This document shows positions 40,232-49,766 of a stretch of 64,000 nt of DNA, piece by piece; the stretch's first letter is position 1; each line of letters begins with the position of its first letter. Both the position numbers and the translations under genes were made by a program. The notes beneath the pieces were generated by a model that saw only the letters and a list, made by a program, of their open reading frames with translations, was not told the DNA's origin and searched no databases. Source of the stretch: Spirochaeta lutea (GTDB lineage: Bacteria; Spirochaetota; Spirochaetia; DSM-27196; Salinispiraceae); NCBI RefSeq assembly GCF_000758165.1, contig NZ_JNUP01000003.1, forward strand, positions 248,001-312,000. The letters run 5' to 3'.

Positions 40232-40492
40232 CTATTGGGCTGCAACAGGGGAGATGTTGATGAGCTTTTTGCCCCTTCGGGTTTTAAACTCAACCGCACC
40301 GGCAGTGGTGGCAAACAGGGTATCATCCTTCCCTATGCCAACATTCTCGCCGGGGTGGAATTTTGTTCCCCGCTGCCGGACAAGAATCTCACCAGCCTTC
40401 ACCAGCTGTCCGCCAAATCGCTTTACGCCTAACCGTTTACTTTCTGAATCGCGGCCGTTTTTGGAACTACCGCCACCTTTTTTATGTGCCAT
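40232..40492 (-). CDS. rpmA: 50S ribosomal protein L27
   Basis: An 86-residue protein starting [22 protein letters not shown], the form without the Firmicute N-terminal extension. An in-frame TAA ten codons before the ATG, with no start codon between, rules out a longer pre-protein. Near the peptidyl-transferase centre it helps place tRNA. AGGAG precedes the ATG. Confidence 0.97.
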   Translation of the reverse strand: MAHKKGGGSSKNGRDSESKRLGVKRFGGQLVKAGEILVRQRGTKFHPGENVGIGKDDTLFATTAGAVEFKTRRGKKLINISPVAAQ

Positions 40493-40519
40493 GGTTCTTC
40501 TCCTACCACAATAGTACTG

Positions 40520-40846
40520 TTACCGGTGTATCTCATCCAAGTGAACCTCTTGGGGAAATTCACTCGATGCGCCGATTAATAGGCTGTAGAGTACATCCAC
40601 AGCCCCCTGGAACCACTCCTCTGATGAAGGAGCAACCCCTCGTATTTCAATTTCAAGATGGCCGGGTCCCCTGCTCGTTCCATGCAATTCCACTCCGGAC
40701 CTGGCGCTCACCGCCATCCCGAAGTGTTTTAGTGCTGCAGAAACAATAGCGCAGGGAATACTCACGCCATTATAGGGTTGGGCATGACCGGATGAACTAA
40801 TGCATTGAAGCTTTCCATGGGAAAACTCAAGTTCCAGGTTAATCAT
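40520..40846 (-). CDS. prp: Ribosomal-processing cysteine protease Prp-like
   Basis: A 108-residue protein between rplU and rpmA, the usual place of ysxB/prp. The catalytic pair is visible as His21 (SSGHA) and Cys32 (SIPCAIVSA), one residue closer than in Staphylococcus, and the usual Asp before the Cys is Ser. In Firmicutes Prp cuts the L27 extension; here L27 has none. Confidence 0.85.
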   Translation of the reverse strand: MINLELEFSHGKLQCISSSGHAQPYNGVSIPCAIVSAALKHFGMAVSARSGVELHGTSRGPGHLEIEIRGVAPSSEEWFQGAVDVLYSLLIGASSEFPQEVHLDEIHR

Positions 40847-40859
40847 GCCCCGTACGCCT

Positions 40860-41174
40860 CTAGGCCAGGCTTACTTCCTTTATTCGGATAAAGGAGTAGT
40901 TCTGGCGATGTCCCTGCTTCCGCTGGTAATCTTTCCGGCGCTTGTACTTGTAGACGATAACCTTGTCGCCCTTGGCATGCTTTTCCAGTACTGCAGTCAC
41001 CTTCGCACCCTCTACATAGGGCGCACCGACCTTGATTGAATCATCTCCGCGGAAAAGGAGAACCGTATCAAAGTCCAGATCCTTTCCCTCTTCGGCTTCA
41101 ATCTTATCTACCTTCAGCAAGCCACCCTTTTCAGCTTTATACTGCTTGCCTAAAATCTCTACCATTGCGTACAT
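40860..41174 (-). CDS. rplU: 50S ribosomal protein L21
   Basis: A 104-residue protein (MYAMVEILGKQYKAEKGG, VYKYKRRKDYQRKQGHRQNYS), binding 23S rRNA with L20. It is first in the rplU-prp-rpmA unit. The leader of about 95 bases can fold. Confidence 0.97.
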   Translation of the reverse strand: MYAMVEILGKQYKAEKGGLLKVDKIEAEEGKDLDFDTVLLFRGDDSIKVGAPYVEGAKVTAVLEKHAKGDKVIVYKYKRRKDYQRKQGHRQNYSFIRIKEVSLA

Positions 41175-41189
41175 AATCGTTCCTATTCA

Positions 41190-41262
41190 TCCTTTTGAGA
41201 TGCAAAATATTTTGAGGTAAACAAATACCATCTTTTCCGGGAGAGGTCAAGCTCCCACCGAG
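41190..41262 (-). other. Foldable 5' leader of rplU
   Basis: Minus strand: CTTCC-TCGGT-GGGAG, eight-base loop, CTCCC-GGAA. The inner 5-bp stem is extended by TTCC/GGAA across a bulge. No T run follows, so it is a leader structure rather than a terminator. A candidate L21 binding or control element. Confidence 0.35.
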
Positions 41263-41275
41263 GAAGTGTCGTCTC

Positions 41276-41304
41276 ATTTATCATGAGGCAATAACCAATT
41301 ACAA
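41276..41304 (-). promoter_or_regulatory. Putative rplU promoter
   Basis: Minus strand TTGTAA (41299-41304), 17-base spacer, ATAAAT (41276-41281). The remainder of 41305-41497 shows no gene; just past the gltD stop a GC-rich inverted repeat (CCGGGG/CCCCGG) is seen without a T run. Confidence 0.45.
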
Positions 41305-41497
41305 ATGAATTTTGCACGTGGCATGCGCAAAAATGGGAAAAAATAAATCTTTTCACAGAAATGATTTATTTTCATCGGTCCCGCGCATGGTAGTTGCAAA
41401 ACACAGGTTTGCAAAAACCTCGCTCTACTATAAATTACTTGTAAAGAAGTGTCCAGTAATTTGGCACAGCCTCCCCCCGGGGCACTTCTACCCCGTC

Positions 41498-42964
41498 TTA
41501 CCCCGGAAGATTCGAACTACCCATGAGTGCGGTGTCGATTTCTTTTGCCGCACCCCGGCCTTCATTAATCGCCCAAACAACCAGGCTCTGGCCCCGACGG
41601 GCATCACCGGCAGCAAAAATCTTTTTGCGGCTGGTACGGTAGGATCCGTATTCAGCTTTCACATTGGATCGTTGATCCGCTTCCAATTCTAAGGCCTGAA
41701 GTAGTTCCTGTTCCGGACCAAGAAACCCCATGGCAAGAAAGACGAGATCAGCGTCCCAGACTTCCTCGGATCCGGGCACCTCTTGAAATGTGGGTCGCTC
41801 CCCAGGCTCCTTACTCCACTGGACGCGCACAGTTTTGATCCCCTTCAGTTCACCCCTTTCATTACCGATGAACTCCTTGGTTAAAATCGACCACTGTCGG
41901 GGATCCGCCCCATAGGCATTATGTGCCTCCTGGTGACCATAATCACTTTTAAGTAACCGGGGATAGGTCGGCCAGGGGAACTCGTCGGTTCGCTCCGATG
42001 CGGGTTGAGGCATGAGCTCAAAGTTGATTACCTGGGCCGCCCCGTGACGGACGCTGGTTCCGATACAGTCATTACCCGTATCTCCCCCGCCGATGACCAC
42101 CACACGCTTGCCAGCTGCAGAAATATAGGCTCCGTCCTGCAGGTTTGAATTAAGTAGACTCCGGGTGTTTTCGGTAAGGAATTCCATGGCAAAATGAACG
42201 CCCCGAAGCTCTCTTCCGGGAACGGGTAGATCCCGCGGCTTGGTGGCTCCGGTGGCAACAAGAATTGCATCGTAGGATTCTACCAAGTCACCGGTACTAA
42301 CAGTACGCCCGACCTCAGTTCCCGGGCAAAACTCCACCCCCTCCTGCTCCATGAGCTTGATACGTTTGGAAACCAATCCCTTGTCCAGTTTCATATTGGG
42401 TATACCGTACATGAGCAGGCCGCCGATCCGGTCCTCCCGTTCATACACGGTGACAGAATGCCCGGCTTGATTGAGCTCATCTGCGGCAGACAACCCAGCC
42501 GGCCCGGATCCGATGATGGCAACCCGTTTACCGGTCCGCTTTTTGGGCGGGCGGGGCACTACCAAACCGCTGGCGTAGGCCCGGTCGATAATGGCAGCCT
42601 CGTTATCCTTTATCGTTACTGCGGGTTCATTAATCCCCAGTACACAGGCCGACTCACAGGGAGCAGGACAAACCCGCCCGGTGAACTCGGGAAAGTTGTT
42701 CGTTTTCCGCAGGCGGTAATAGGCCTCTTCCCATTTTCCATGGTAAATGAGGTCGTTCCATTCTGGAATGAGATTATGAATAGGACACCCGTAACTGGAC
42801 TGGCAGAAGGGAACCCCACAATCCATACAGCGAGCTCCCTGGTCCTGGCGGGTCTTGTCATCGTATTCCTGTTGGAATTCCGAGAAATCTCCAGCCCTTT
42901 CGGCGGGTTCCCGCCACTGTACCTTCTTCCGTTCTATTTCCATAAAGCCGGTGGGTTTACCCAT
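41498..42964 (-). CDS. gltD: Glutamate synthase small subunit
   Basis: NADPH-oxidising FAD subunit of GOGAT, feeding electrons to GltB. The 488-residue protein has N-terminal iron-sulphur cysteines ([24 protein letters not shown]), an FAD motif [10 protein letters not shown] and an NADPH motif GGGDTGNDC, and a C-terminal [19 protein letters not shown] 42964 behind AAGGAGG overlaps the gltB stop by eight bases. Confidence 0.96.
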   Translation of the reverse strand: MGKPTGFMEIERKKVQWREPAERAGDFSEFQQEYDDKTRQDQGARCMDCGVPFCQSSYGCPIHNLIPEWNDLIYHGKWEEAYYRLRKTNNFPEFTGRVCPAPCESACVLGINEPAVTIKDNEAAIIDRAYASGLVVPRPPKKRTGKRVAIIGSGPAGLSAADELNQAGHSVTVYEREDRIGGLLMYGIPNMKLDKGLVSKRIKLMEQEGVEFCPGTEVGRTVSTGDLVESYDAILVATGATKPRDLPVPGRELRGVHFAMEFLTENTRSLLNSNLQDGAYISAAGKRVVVIGGGDTGNDCIGTSVRHGAAQVINFELMPQPASERTDEFPWPTYPRLLKSDYGHQEAHNAYGADPRQWSILTKEFIGNERGELKGIKTVRVQWSKEPGERPTFQEVPGSEEVWDADLVFLAMGFLGPEQELLQALELEADQRSNVKAEYGSYRTSRKKIFAAGDARRGQSLVVWAINEGRGAAKEIDTALMGSSNLPG

Positions 42965-45900
42965 GGATGGCCTCCTTCTGTAATTTCTGTTGATCAAGAA
43001 CGTGCTGAAACGCGGGAGCGATTACCCGTACGAAACGGGGCAGTTCTTCTTTCCAATTATCGAGGATGTACTGTGCCCGGGTGGATCCCGTGAGGATTAG
43101 GTGTTCTCGGATCATAGCCTCCAGGTAGGCTTGTTCATCCTCCCCGGTAACTGGTCCCAGGGTAATCATTTCCGGGTTAACCAGATCCTTGAAATCACCC
43201 CTATAATCCCAGACATACCCAATCCCTCCGGACATCCCTGCCCCGAAGTTTCTTCCGGTTTGACCGAGAATAATAGCCCGACCACCGGTCATGTATTCAC
43301 ATCCGTGATCTCCGACCCCCTCGATAACCACCTCAGCTCCTGAGTTCCGAACACAAAACCGCTCCGCTGCAGTTCCGCGAATAAATGCCCGTCCGGTAAT
43401 GGCTCCGTAGAAGGCCACGTTTCCGATGATAATATTATCCTCCGGGGTAAACACCGACTCCTTGGGGGGGTACACGATGACCTCGCCGCCGGAAAGTCCC
43501 TTACCGAGGTAGTCGTTGGCATCCCCTTCCAGCTCAAACCGGACGCCCGAGGATAACCACCCGGCGAATGTCTGCCCGGCAGAACCGGTGAACTTCACAT
43601 GAAGGCAGTCCTGGGGGAGCCCCTCAAGGCCGTAGCGGGATGCAATTTCGTGGGAGAGCATGGTTCCCACTGCCCGGTCGGTGTTTTTCACCGGCAGCTC
43701 CAGGCGTGTCGGGGTTTTGGTATCCAGGGTGGATTTTGCTCTGCGGATGAGCTCCCGATCCAGTATTTCGGAGATTCCGTGGTCCTGGGGAACACAACAA
43801 ATGCTGCCCGAAGGGGCTAGGTCGTTCCGGGGCCGGGCAAGGATCCGAGACAGGTCTATACCCCGGCTCTTCCAGTGTAAAACGCTGTCATCGGGTTCAA
43901 GCATATCGGTACGTCCTACCATTTCTTCAATCGTCCGGAATCCGAGCTCAGCCATTAACTGCCGGGCTTCCTCTACCATGAACCGCACATAGTTGACCAC
44001 ATGTTCAGGCTTGCCGGTGAATTTCGCACGTAAGCGCTCATCCTGGGTGGCGACACCCACGGGGCAGGTATTTTTTTGACATTTCCGCATCATAATGCAT
44101 CCCACGGTTATCAAGGCCCCGGTGGCGAATCCGAATTCCTCCGCTCCTAACAATGCAGCAATAACCACATCCCTTCCGGTTTTAATCTGACCGTCGGTCT
44201 GGAGCACAACCCGGCTTCGAAGATCATTCATCACCAGGGTTTGATGGGTTTCGCTGATTCCCAACTCCCAGGGAAGTCCGGCGTGTTTAATACCGGTAAG
44301 GGGGCTGGCCCCGGTACCTCCGTCATGGCCGGAAACCAGGATGTGATCCGCATGGGCCTTCGCAACACCGGCCGCAATGGTACCAACCCCCACCTCGGAA
44401 ACCAGCTTCACACTGATCCGAGCCTTGGGATTCGCGTTTTTAAGATCGAAAATCAGCTGGGCCAGGTCTTCAATCGAATAAATGTCGTGGTGGGGAGGCG
44501 GACTGATGAGTCCTACTCCGGGAGTGGAGTGTCTGGTTTTGGCAATTACCTCAAATACCTTATGGCCGGGAAGCTCTCCCCCTTCCCCCGGCTTGGCTCC
44601 CTGAGCCATCTTTATCTGTATTTCATCAGCGTTTACCAGATAATCGATGGTAACCCCGAACCGGCCAGAGGCGACCTGTTTAATGGCAGATCGCTTGGAA
44701 TCTCCGTTCGGCAGAGGTTTAAAGCGTTCAGGCATCTCTCCACCCTCACCGGTATTGGATTTCCCGCCAATTCGGTTCATGGCGATAGCCAGGGTCTCAT
44801 GGGCCTCCTGACTAATGGAACCAAAACTCATGGCTCCGGTAGCAAAGCGTTTCATGATACTCTCGGCAGACTCAACCTCATCCAGGGGGATTGGGGTTCC
44901 CGGCTTAAAGCGCATCATACCCCGGAGGGTGGCCTGGTCGACGGATCTCTGGTTTTGATGCTGGGAGAAGATGTTATAATGATGCTGGCTCTCCTGGCGA
45001 ACCGCGATCTGAAGGTTCGCGATAGACTCAGGATCCCACATGTGCTTTTCCCCGCCATAGCGGTAGGAATAGTCCCCAGGATTCAGAAGCTCTGATCCAA
45101 TGGGCTCGTTGCCCTCCGGAAAGGCCAGGTGATGCCGCCGGGATGCTTCGAACTCTAATTCAGCAAAGCCGGCCCCCTCGATTCGGGAAGCGGTGCCGGC
45201 AAAACAGCGGGATACCACCTCAGATGCTAATCCCACTGCCTCAAATATCTGGGCACCCTTGTAACTTTCCAAGGTTGAAATCCCCATTTTTCCGAACACT
45301 TTCAACATCCCGTACTCGATGGCGGAGAGATAGTCCTCCTCGATCTTCTGCCGGCTGATCTCTCCCTCAATCTGTCCGTCCTGATCCATCATCCACATAG
45401 CCTCAAAGGCCAGGTATGGATTAACAGCATCAGCACCAAAACCGACCAGGGTACAAAAATGGTGAACCTCCTTGGGTTCCCCCGATTCAAGTACGATGCC
45501 GATCTGCGTACGGGTATGGTTTTTTACTAAGTGATGATGTACTGCACCAGTGGCCATCAGGGCACTCAGGGGAATCCGTTCGGCGCCTGCCGACCGGTCG
45601 GAAAGGACGATTACGCTAAACCCCTTGGCAATAGCATCGTCAGCCTCGCTGCAGATCCGGTCCAGGGCCTCTACCATGCCCTCCTCGGAGGACTGTACCA
45701 AATAGGTAATGTCAATGGTCTGGGCCTTCCAACCCCGGTGGTCCATGGTTTTTATCTGCGCGAGCTGGGTATTCGTGAGAACAGGATGCTCCAACATCAA
45801 CCGGTGGGCATGCTCCGGTTGAATATCCAGGAGGTTCCCCTCGGGCCCGATGTAGGTCTTGAGACTCATAATAACCGATTCACGGATGGAATCGATGGGA

Positions 45901-47495
45901 GGGTTGGTGACCTGGGCAAAGAGTTGTTTAAAATAATCATAGAGAAGTCTTGGTTTATCAGAGAGTACCGCCAGGGGCGTATCGTTGCCCATGGACCCCA
46001 GAGGCTCCTTACCCAATTCTGCCATGGGTTTTAACACCTCACGCAGGTGTTCAAGGGTAAATCCGAACATCTTCATCCGCTGGAGGATGGAGGTACGGTC
46101 AAGATCGGGAACCATGCCTGGAACCGCTAAATCCGCCAGGGTTATCCGCTGTTCTCCTAACCAGTCTTCATAGGGCCGAGCGGAGGAATAGGTCTCTTTG
46201 AGTTCCTCATCGCTGACGATTCGTCCCTGCTCAAAATTTACCAAAAACATCCGGCCCGGCTGAAGGCGTCCTTTTTTAACCACCCGTGCCGGATCAATAT
46301 CCAGAACCCCCACCTCGCTTGCCATGACAACATGGTCGTCATCTGTCACATAGTAGCGGCTGGGACGCAAACCATTCCTATCCAACACCGCGCCGATGTA
46401 CCGTCCATCGGAAAAAACCACCGATGCCGGACCATCCCACGGCTCCATGAGATTAGAGAAGTATTCATACATAGCCCGCTTTTTGGCCGGCATATGCTCA
46501 TGGCGCTGCCACGCTTCCGGAACCATCATCATTACGGCTTCCGGGAGCTCCCGACCCGACATAAGCAGCAACTCAAGGACGTTATCGAAGTTTCCAGAGT
46601 CCGAAAGATCAGGTTCGTTGATCGGGAGAATCCGGGTAATAGAATCACCAAAAACAGGGCTGGCCAGTTTGCCCTCACGTCCCCGCATTTTATTCACATT
46701 ACCACGAAGGGTATTAATCTCCCCGTTATGACTCATGAACCGCAGTGGCTGCGCCCTATCCCAACTCGGAAAGGTATTGGTAGAAAAGCGGCTATGCACC
46801 ATAGCGAGGTGACTCGTATAGTCCGGGTCTTGGAGATCAGAGTAATAGGCGAAGAGCTGCTCGGGTGTCAGCATGCCCTTATACACCATAACCCGGGTTG
46901 AGAGGCTGCAGATGTAGAAAAAATCCTCAGGATCATACTCCTTGGAGCCCCGCAGGGTGTTGGTGGTCTGCTTCCGGATTACATACAATGCCCGTTCAAA
47001 ATCCCCGGGTTCGATGTGCTGACCAGCCCCGATAAAAACCTGCTTCATCACAGGCTCAGCACTCAAGGCCGATGGTCCAATCATTGAATTATCCCGGGGC
47101 AGCTCCCTCCACCCGAGGAGCGTCAGACCCTCGTCCGAAATGGCTTTTTCCATCACCGCAATGCAGCCCCGGCGAAGATCATCATCCTGGGGAAAAAAGA
47201 CCACCCCTGCGGAATACTGTCCCCTTCCGGGAAGCTCAAGCCCCAGATCTTCTCTGGCAGCCTTTTCTAAAAACCGGTGCGGCAGGGTTGTTAAAATCCC
47301 AGCTCCATCACCGGTGTTTTTTTCTGCCCCAACGGCTCCTCGATGGGTCATCCGGACCAGGATTTCCCGGGCGTCATCCAGGATCTTTCGGCTTTGCACT
47401 CCCTTAATATGAGCGACAAACCCGACTCCGCAGTTTTCATGTTCATAATCCGGACTGTAGAGTCCATATTCTTTAGGACGTTGTCTTAGCGCCAT
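42957..47495 (-). CDS. gltB: Glutamate synthase large subunit
   Basis: Converts glutamine and 2-oxoglutarate to two glutamates. The 1512-residue protein has a 21-residue propeptide before the catalytic Cys22 (HENCGVGF) of the class II amidotransferase, a central domain, an FMN synthase domain with an iron-sulphur site (CIMMRKCQKNTCPVG) and a GXGXG beta-helix. ATG 47495 follows GAGGAG at 6 bases. The frame stays open to 47666, but that part overlaps the promoter, so this start is firm. A sigma-54 type promoter suggests nitrogen control. Confidence 0.97.
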   Translation of the reverse strand: MALRQRPKEYGLYSPDYEHENCGVGFVAHIKGVQSRKILDDAREILVRMTHRGAVGAEKNTGDGAGILTTLPHRFLEKAAREDLGLELPGRGQYSAGVVFFPQDDDLRRGCIAVMEKAISDEGLTLLGWRELPRDNSMIGPSALSAEPVMKQVFIGAGQHIEPGDFERALYVIRKQTTNTLRGSKEYDPEDFFYICSLSTRVMVYKGMLTPEQLFAYYSDLQDPDYTSHLAMVHSRFSTNTFPSWDRAQPLRFMSHNGEINTLRGNVNKMRGREGKLASPVFGDSITRILPINEPDLSDSGNFDNVLELLLMSGRELPEAVMMMVPEAWQRHEHMPAKKRAMYEYFSNLMEPWDGPASVVFSDGRYIGAVLDRNGLRPSRYYVTDDDHVVMASEVGVLDIDPARVVKKGRLQPGRMFLVNFEQGRIVSDEELKETYSSARPYEDWLGEQRITLADLAVPGMVPDLDRTSILQRMKMFGFTLEHLREVLKPMAELGKEPLGSMGNDTPLAVLSDKPRLLYDYFKQLFAQVTNPPIDSIRESVIMSLKTYIGPEGNLLDIQPEHAHRLMLEHPVLTNTQLAQIKTMDHRGWKAQTIDITYLVQSSEEGMVEALDRICSEADDAIAKGFSVIVLSDRSAGAERIPLSALMATGAVHHHLVKNHTRTQIGIVLESGEPKEVHHFCTLVGFGADAVNPYLAFEAMWMMDQDGQIEGEISRQKIEEDYLSAIEYGMLKVFGKMGISTLESYKGAQIFEAVGLASEVVSRCFAGTASRIEGAGFAELEFEASRRHHLAFPEGNEPIGSELLNPGDYSYRYGGEKHMWDPESIANLQIAVRQESQHHYNIFSQHQNQRSVDQATLRGMMRFKPGTPIPLDEVESAESIMKRFATGAMSFGSISQEAHETLAIAMNRIGGKSNTGEGGEMPERFKPLPNGDSKRSAIKQVASGRFGVTIDYLVNADEIQIKMAQGAKPGEGGELPGHKVFEVIAKTRHSTPGVGLISPPPHHDIYSIEDLAQLIFDLKNANPKARISVKLVSEVGVGTIAAGVAKAHADHILVSGHDGGTGASPLTGIKHAGLPWELGISETHQTLVMNDLRSRVVLQTDGQIKTGRDVVIAALLGAEEFGFATGALITVGCIMMRKCQKNTCPVGVATQDERLRAKFTGKPEHVVNYVRFMVEEARQLMAELGFRTIEEMVGRTDMLEPDDSVLHWKSRGIDLSRILARPRNDLAPSGSICCVPQDHGISEILDRELIRRAKSTLDTKTPTRLELPVKNTDRAVGTMLSHEIASRYGLEGLPQDCLHVKFTGSAGQTFAGWLSSGVRFELEGDANDYLGKGLSGGEVIVYPPKESVFTPEDNIIIGNVAFYGAITGRAFIRGTAAERFCVRNSGAEVVIEGVGDHGCEYMTGGRAIILGQTGRNFGAGMSGGIGYVWDYRGDFKDLVNPEMITLGPVTGEDEQAYLEAMIREHLILTGSTRAQYILDNWKEELPRFVRVIAPAFQHVLDQQKLQKEAIHG

Positions 47496-47505
47496 AGCTG
47501 CTCCT

Positions 47506-47577
47506 CTAGTTACAGTGATGTCCAGGATCTTCAAAGGCTTGGTATTCAGATACAGCGACTGGATCTCCGGTATCCAT
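47506..47577 (-). CDS. Short upstream ORF in the gltB leader
   Basis: A 23-codon frame from ATG 47577 to TAG 47508-47506, in a different frame from gltB. The stop abuts or overlaps the gltB ribosome site (TAGAGGAG). Its own ribosome site (AGAGG, about 14 bases upstream) lies in an AGAGG/CCTCT hairpin. It may be a control ORF or chance. Confidence 0.3.
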   Translation of the reverse strand: MDTGDPVAVSEYQAFEDPGHHCN

Positions 47578-47660
47578 GGAGGAGAGGTTCCTCTGCCCCC
47601 AAAACCGCCGTAGTAAGATGCTGGTCTTTCTCTTTGTTCGTATCCCCTGGATGGATAAAT

Positions 47661-47678
47661 ATGCAATTTTTATGCCAA
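47661..47678 (-). promoter_or_regulatory. Sigma-54 type promoter for gltBD
   Basis: Minus strand TTGGCAT-N4-ATTGCA: the GG (47676-47675) and GC (47664-47663) are ten bases apart, exactly as in the -24/-12 consensus TGGCAC-N5-TTGC. The expected start is about 155 bases ahead of gltB. Confidence 0.6.
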
Positions 47679-47830
47679 GACGACGCGAAACAAAAATAAT
47701 TCACCATCAGGGACCGTATTTGAAGCCGCCGCTCCCCAACTCTGGGGAATCGCGAGAGGAATCTTTGATAATCCCTTACCTTAAAAGGGGTTACAGAATC
47801 ACCCAAAACACGACAAAACCGGTAGTAAAA

Positions 47831-47881
47831 TAAAAAAATGGCTACCCACGATCAGAAATGAATCCTGAAGCATGGATAGCC
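47831..47881 (-). terminator. argS terminator
   Basis: Minus strand GGCTATCC/GGGTAGCC (8 bp, one wobble) with a 26-base loop, followed by A and seven Ts. A smaller stem ACCTAC/GTAGGT (47901-47918) lies between it and argS. The rest of 47679-47830 holds no gene but contains a CCCC/GGGG inverted repeat near 47733-47746. Confidence 0.65.
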
Positions 47882-47935
47882 TGCATGGGAGAACCAGAAA
47901 ACCTACATAATAGTAGGTAGGCATACATTTATGTA

Positions 47936-49765
47936 CTACATTGATGAAAGAAATGGCACATTAATAAGATTCATTCCTGATTTAAGCACCTGCAATACAG
48001 CCCCGGCTAAGGCAACCCGGGCCTGCACCAATTCCGGAACAGGGGCATTCAACATGGGATGATCGTGATAGAACCGACTAAAGGTCTTTGCCAGCTCGTA
48101 CAGATAGCCAGTCATTGACGCGGGGTTGTATTCCATACCCGCCTGGGACACAATGCCGGGGAAGGAGCCGATGAGCTTTACAAGCTCCCACTCCACCTCT
48201 TCAGTAAGAACTGCGGCTAGATCCTCCGTCATCGGGGGCAGATCCTTACCCCACTTTCTGAGCATGCTAGATATCCGGGCACCGGTGTACTGCAAATACG
48301 GTCCGGTGTTCCCGTTGAATGCCAGGGAATCCTTCGAATTAAAAATCATATCCTTGGTGGGGGTTGTCTGCAGCAGATAGTAATGCAGGGCCCCCAAGGC
48401 GATTTGGTGACTTGTGGCATTCAGGTCTTCTACCTGATCCTGGCGTTCCTTGGAGACTATTTCCTCCTTCGCCATGGCTGTTAGCTGGTCAAGCAAATCG
48501 TCGGCGTCCACCACCGTTCCCTCGCGGCTCTTCATTTTACCCTCGGGCAGATTCACCATACCGTAGGATAGGTGGTAAAGATTTGAAGCCCAGGGATACC
48601 CGAGCTGAGACAGCACATGGAACAACACCCGGAAGTGGTACTGCTGCTCCGAGGCCACCACATAGATAAGGCGATCAAAGGGCCAGTCCTTGTGACGGTT
48701 TATGGCCGTCCCGATATCCTGGGTGATGTAGAGGCTTGTGCCATCCTTGCGGAGCAGAACCTTTTTATCCAGACCGATGGGCTCCAGATCAATCCAAACC
48801 GTCCCCTCCTCGTCCTTGTAAAAAATATCATCCTCAAGCCCCTGGAGAATCTCGCTTCGGCCCAGAAGGTAGGTTTCGCTTTCGTAATACACCTGATCAA
48901 AACTGATTCCGGTCCTTTGGTAGGTTTCCTCGATCCCCTCTACGGCCCATTCATTCATCTGCTTCCAGAGCTTCATGGTTTCGGCCTCGCCCTGCTCCCA
49001 TTGGTGCAGCATTTCCTGAGCCATGGCCTCAGCCTGGGGATACTCCTTTACCCAGTTGGCATAGGCTACATAGTACTTTCCTACAAAATGGTCGGGCTTA
49101 ATTCCCGTGCTCTCCGGGGTCTCCCCCTCGCCAAAGCGCTGGTACGCCAGCATGGATTTACATATATGAACACCCCGGTTATTTATCAGATTCACCTTGC
49201 GAACCTGGGCGCCGTTAGCCTTCAAAATCCGAGCAATGCTTTCTCCGAGGGCATCGTTCCTCAGATGCCCCAGATGCAGGGGTTTATTGGTGTTCGGACA
49301 GGAAAACTCAACCATGATCTTTTGACCGGCCAGACTATCGGTAATCCCAAAGCGGTCCTGCTGGGTATGTACAGTTTTTAAGAGATCTAGAGTGATTCGA
49401 CGGCGGGGGAGTCGCACATTCACATAGGGCCCCATGGCCTCGGCGGTTCCAAGATTACCCCGGCGGAATTCCTCCGTCAGACCATCGCCGGTGACCTGTT
49501 CCCCACCCGGAGAGGTCAGCGTCTTCTCCCCGGCGATCAACGCCTCCAGCACACCAACCACGGAAGCACTGATCTGGGGCGGCCCCACCCGCAATACCTT
49601 GGCGAAGGCAAACATAGGAAAGGCCACATCCCCGAGCTCAGCCTTCGGGGGCGTTTCCACCTGAAAATCAGCCAGACTGCTGGTGAATTCGATATCCCGC
49701 TCCCTAGCGATCTCCGCCAAAACAGCAAATAAGAGTCTGCGCCACCGTTCTTTCATCTGTTCCAT
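47936..49765 (-). CDS. argS: Arginyl-tRNA synthetase
   Basis: Charges tRNA-Arg. The 609-residue class Ia enzyme has an N-terminal Add-1 domain, the HIGH-type motif HLGH in NKPLHLGHLRND, the MKSREG motif in place of KMSKS (usual in ArgRS) and a C-terminal DALR anticodon-binding domain. ATG 49765 follows GGAGGAG at 5 bases; the much longer open frame upstream is the shadow of pgeF. It starts one base after the pgeF stop. Confidence 0.96.
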   Translation of the reverse strand: MEQMKERWRRLLFAVLAEIARERDIEFTSSLADFQVETPPKAELGDVAFPMFAFAKVLRVGPPQISASVVGVLEALIAGEKTLTSPGGEQVTGDGLTEEFRRGNLGTAEAMGPYVNVRLPRRRITLDLLKTVHTQQDRFGITDSLAGQKIMVEFSCPNTNKPLHLGHLRNDALGESIARILKANGAQVRKVNLINNRGVHICKSMLAYQRFGEGETPESTGIKPDHFVGKYYVAYANWVKEYPQAEAMAQEMLHQWEQGEAETMKLWKQMNEWAVEGIEETYQRTGISFDQVYYESETYLLGRSEILQGLEDDIFYKDEEGTVWIDLEPIGLDKKVLLRKDGTSLYITQDIGTAINRHKDWPFDRLIYVVASEQQYHFRVLFHVLSQLGYPWASNLYHLSYGMVNLPEGKMKSREGTVVDADDLLDQLTAMAKEEIVSKERQDQVEDLNATSHQIALGALHYYLLQTTPTKDMIFNSKDSLAFNGNTGPYLQYTGARISSMLRKWGKDLPPMTEDLAAVLTEEVEWELVKLIGSFPGIVSQAGMEYNPASMTGYLYELAKTFSRFYHDHPMLNAPVPELVQARVALAGAVLQVLKSGMNLINVPFLSSM

Positions 49766-49766
49766 C

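Noticed and set aside
44241-45095. 284-residue open frame antisense to gltB
   Set aside because: Lies fully inside the conserved gltB coding region on the other strand, with low-complexity Gly/Asn/Arg-rich product; a shadow of gltB codon use.
47496-47666. Longer N-terminus for GltB
   Set aside because: The extension would begin at a TTG inside the sigma-54 element; the known form has about 20 residues before the catalytic Cys, which ATG 47495 with GAGGAG gives.
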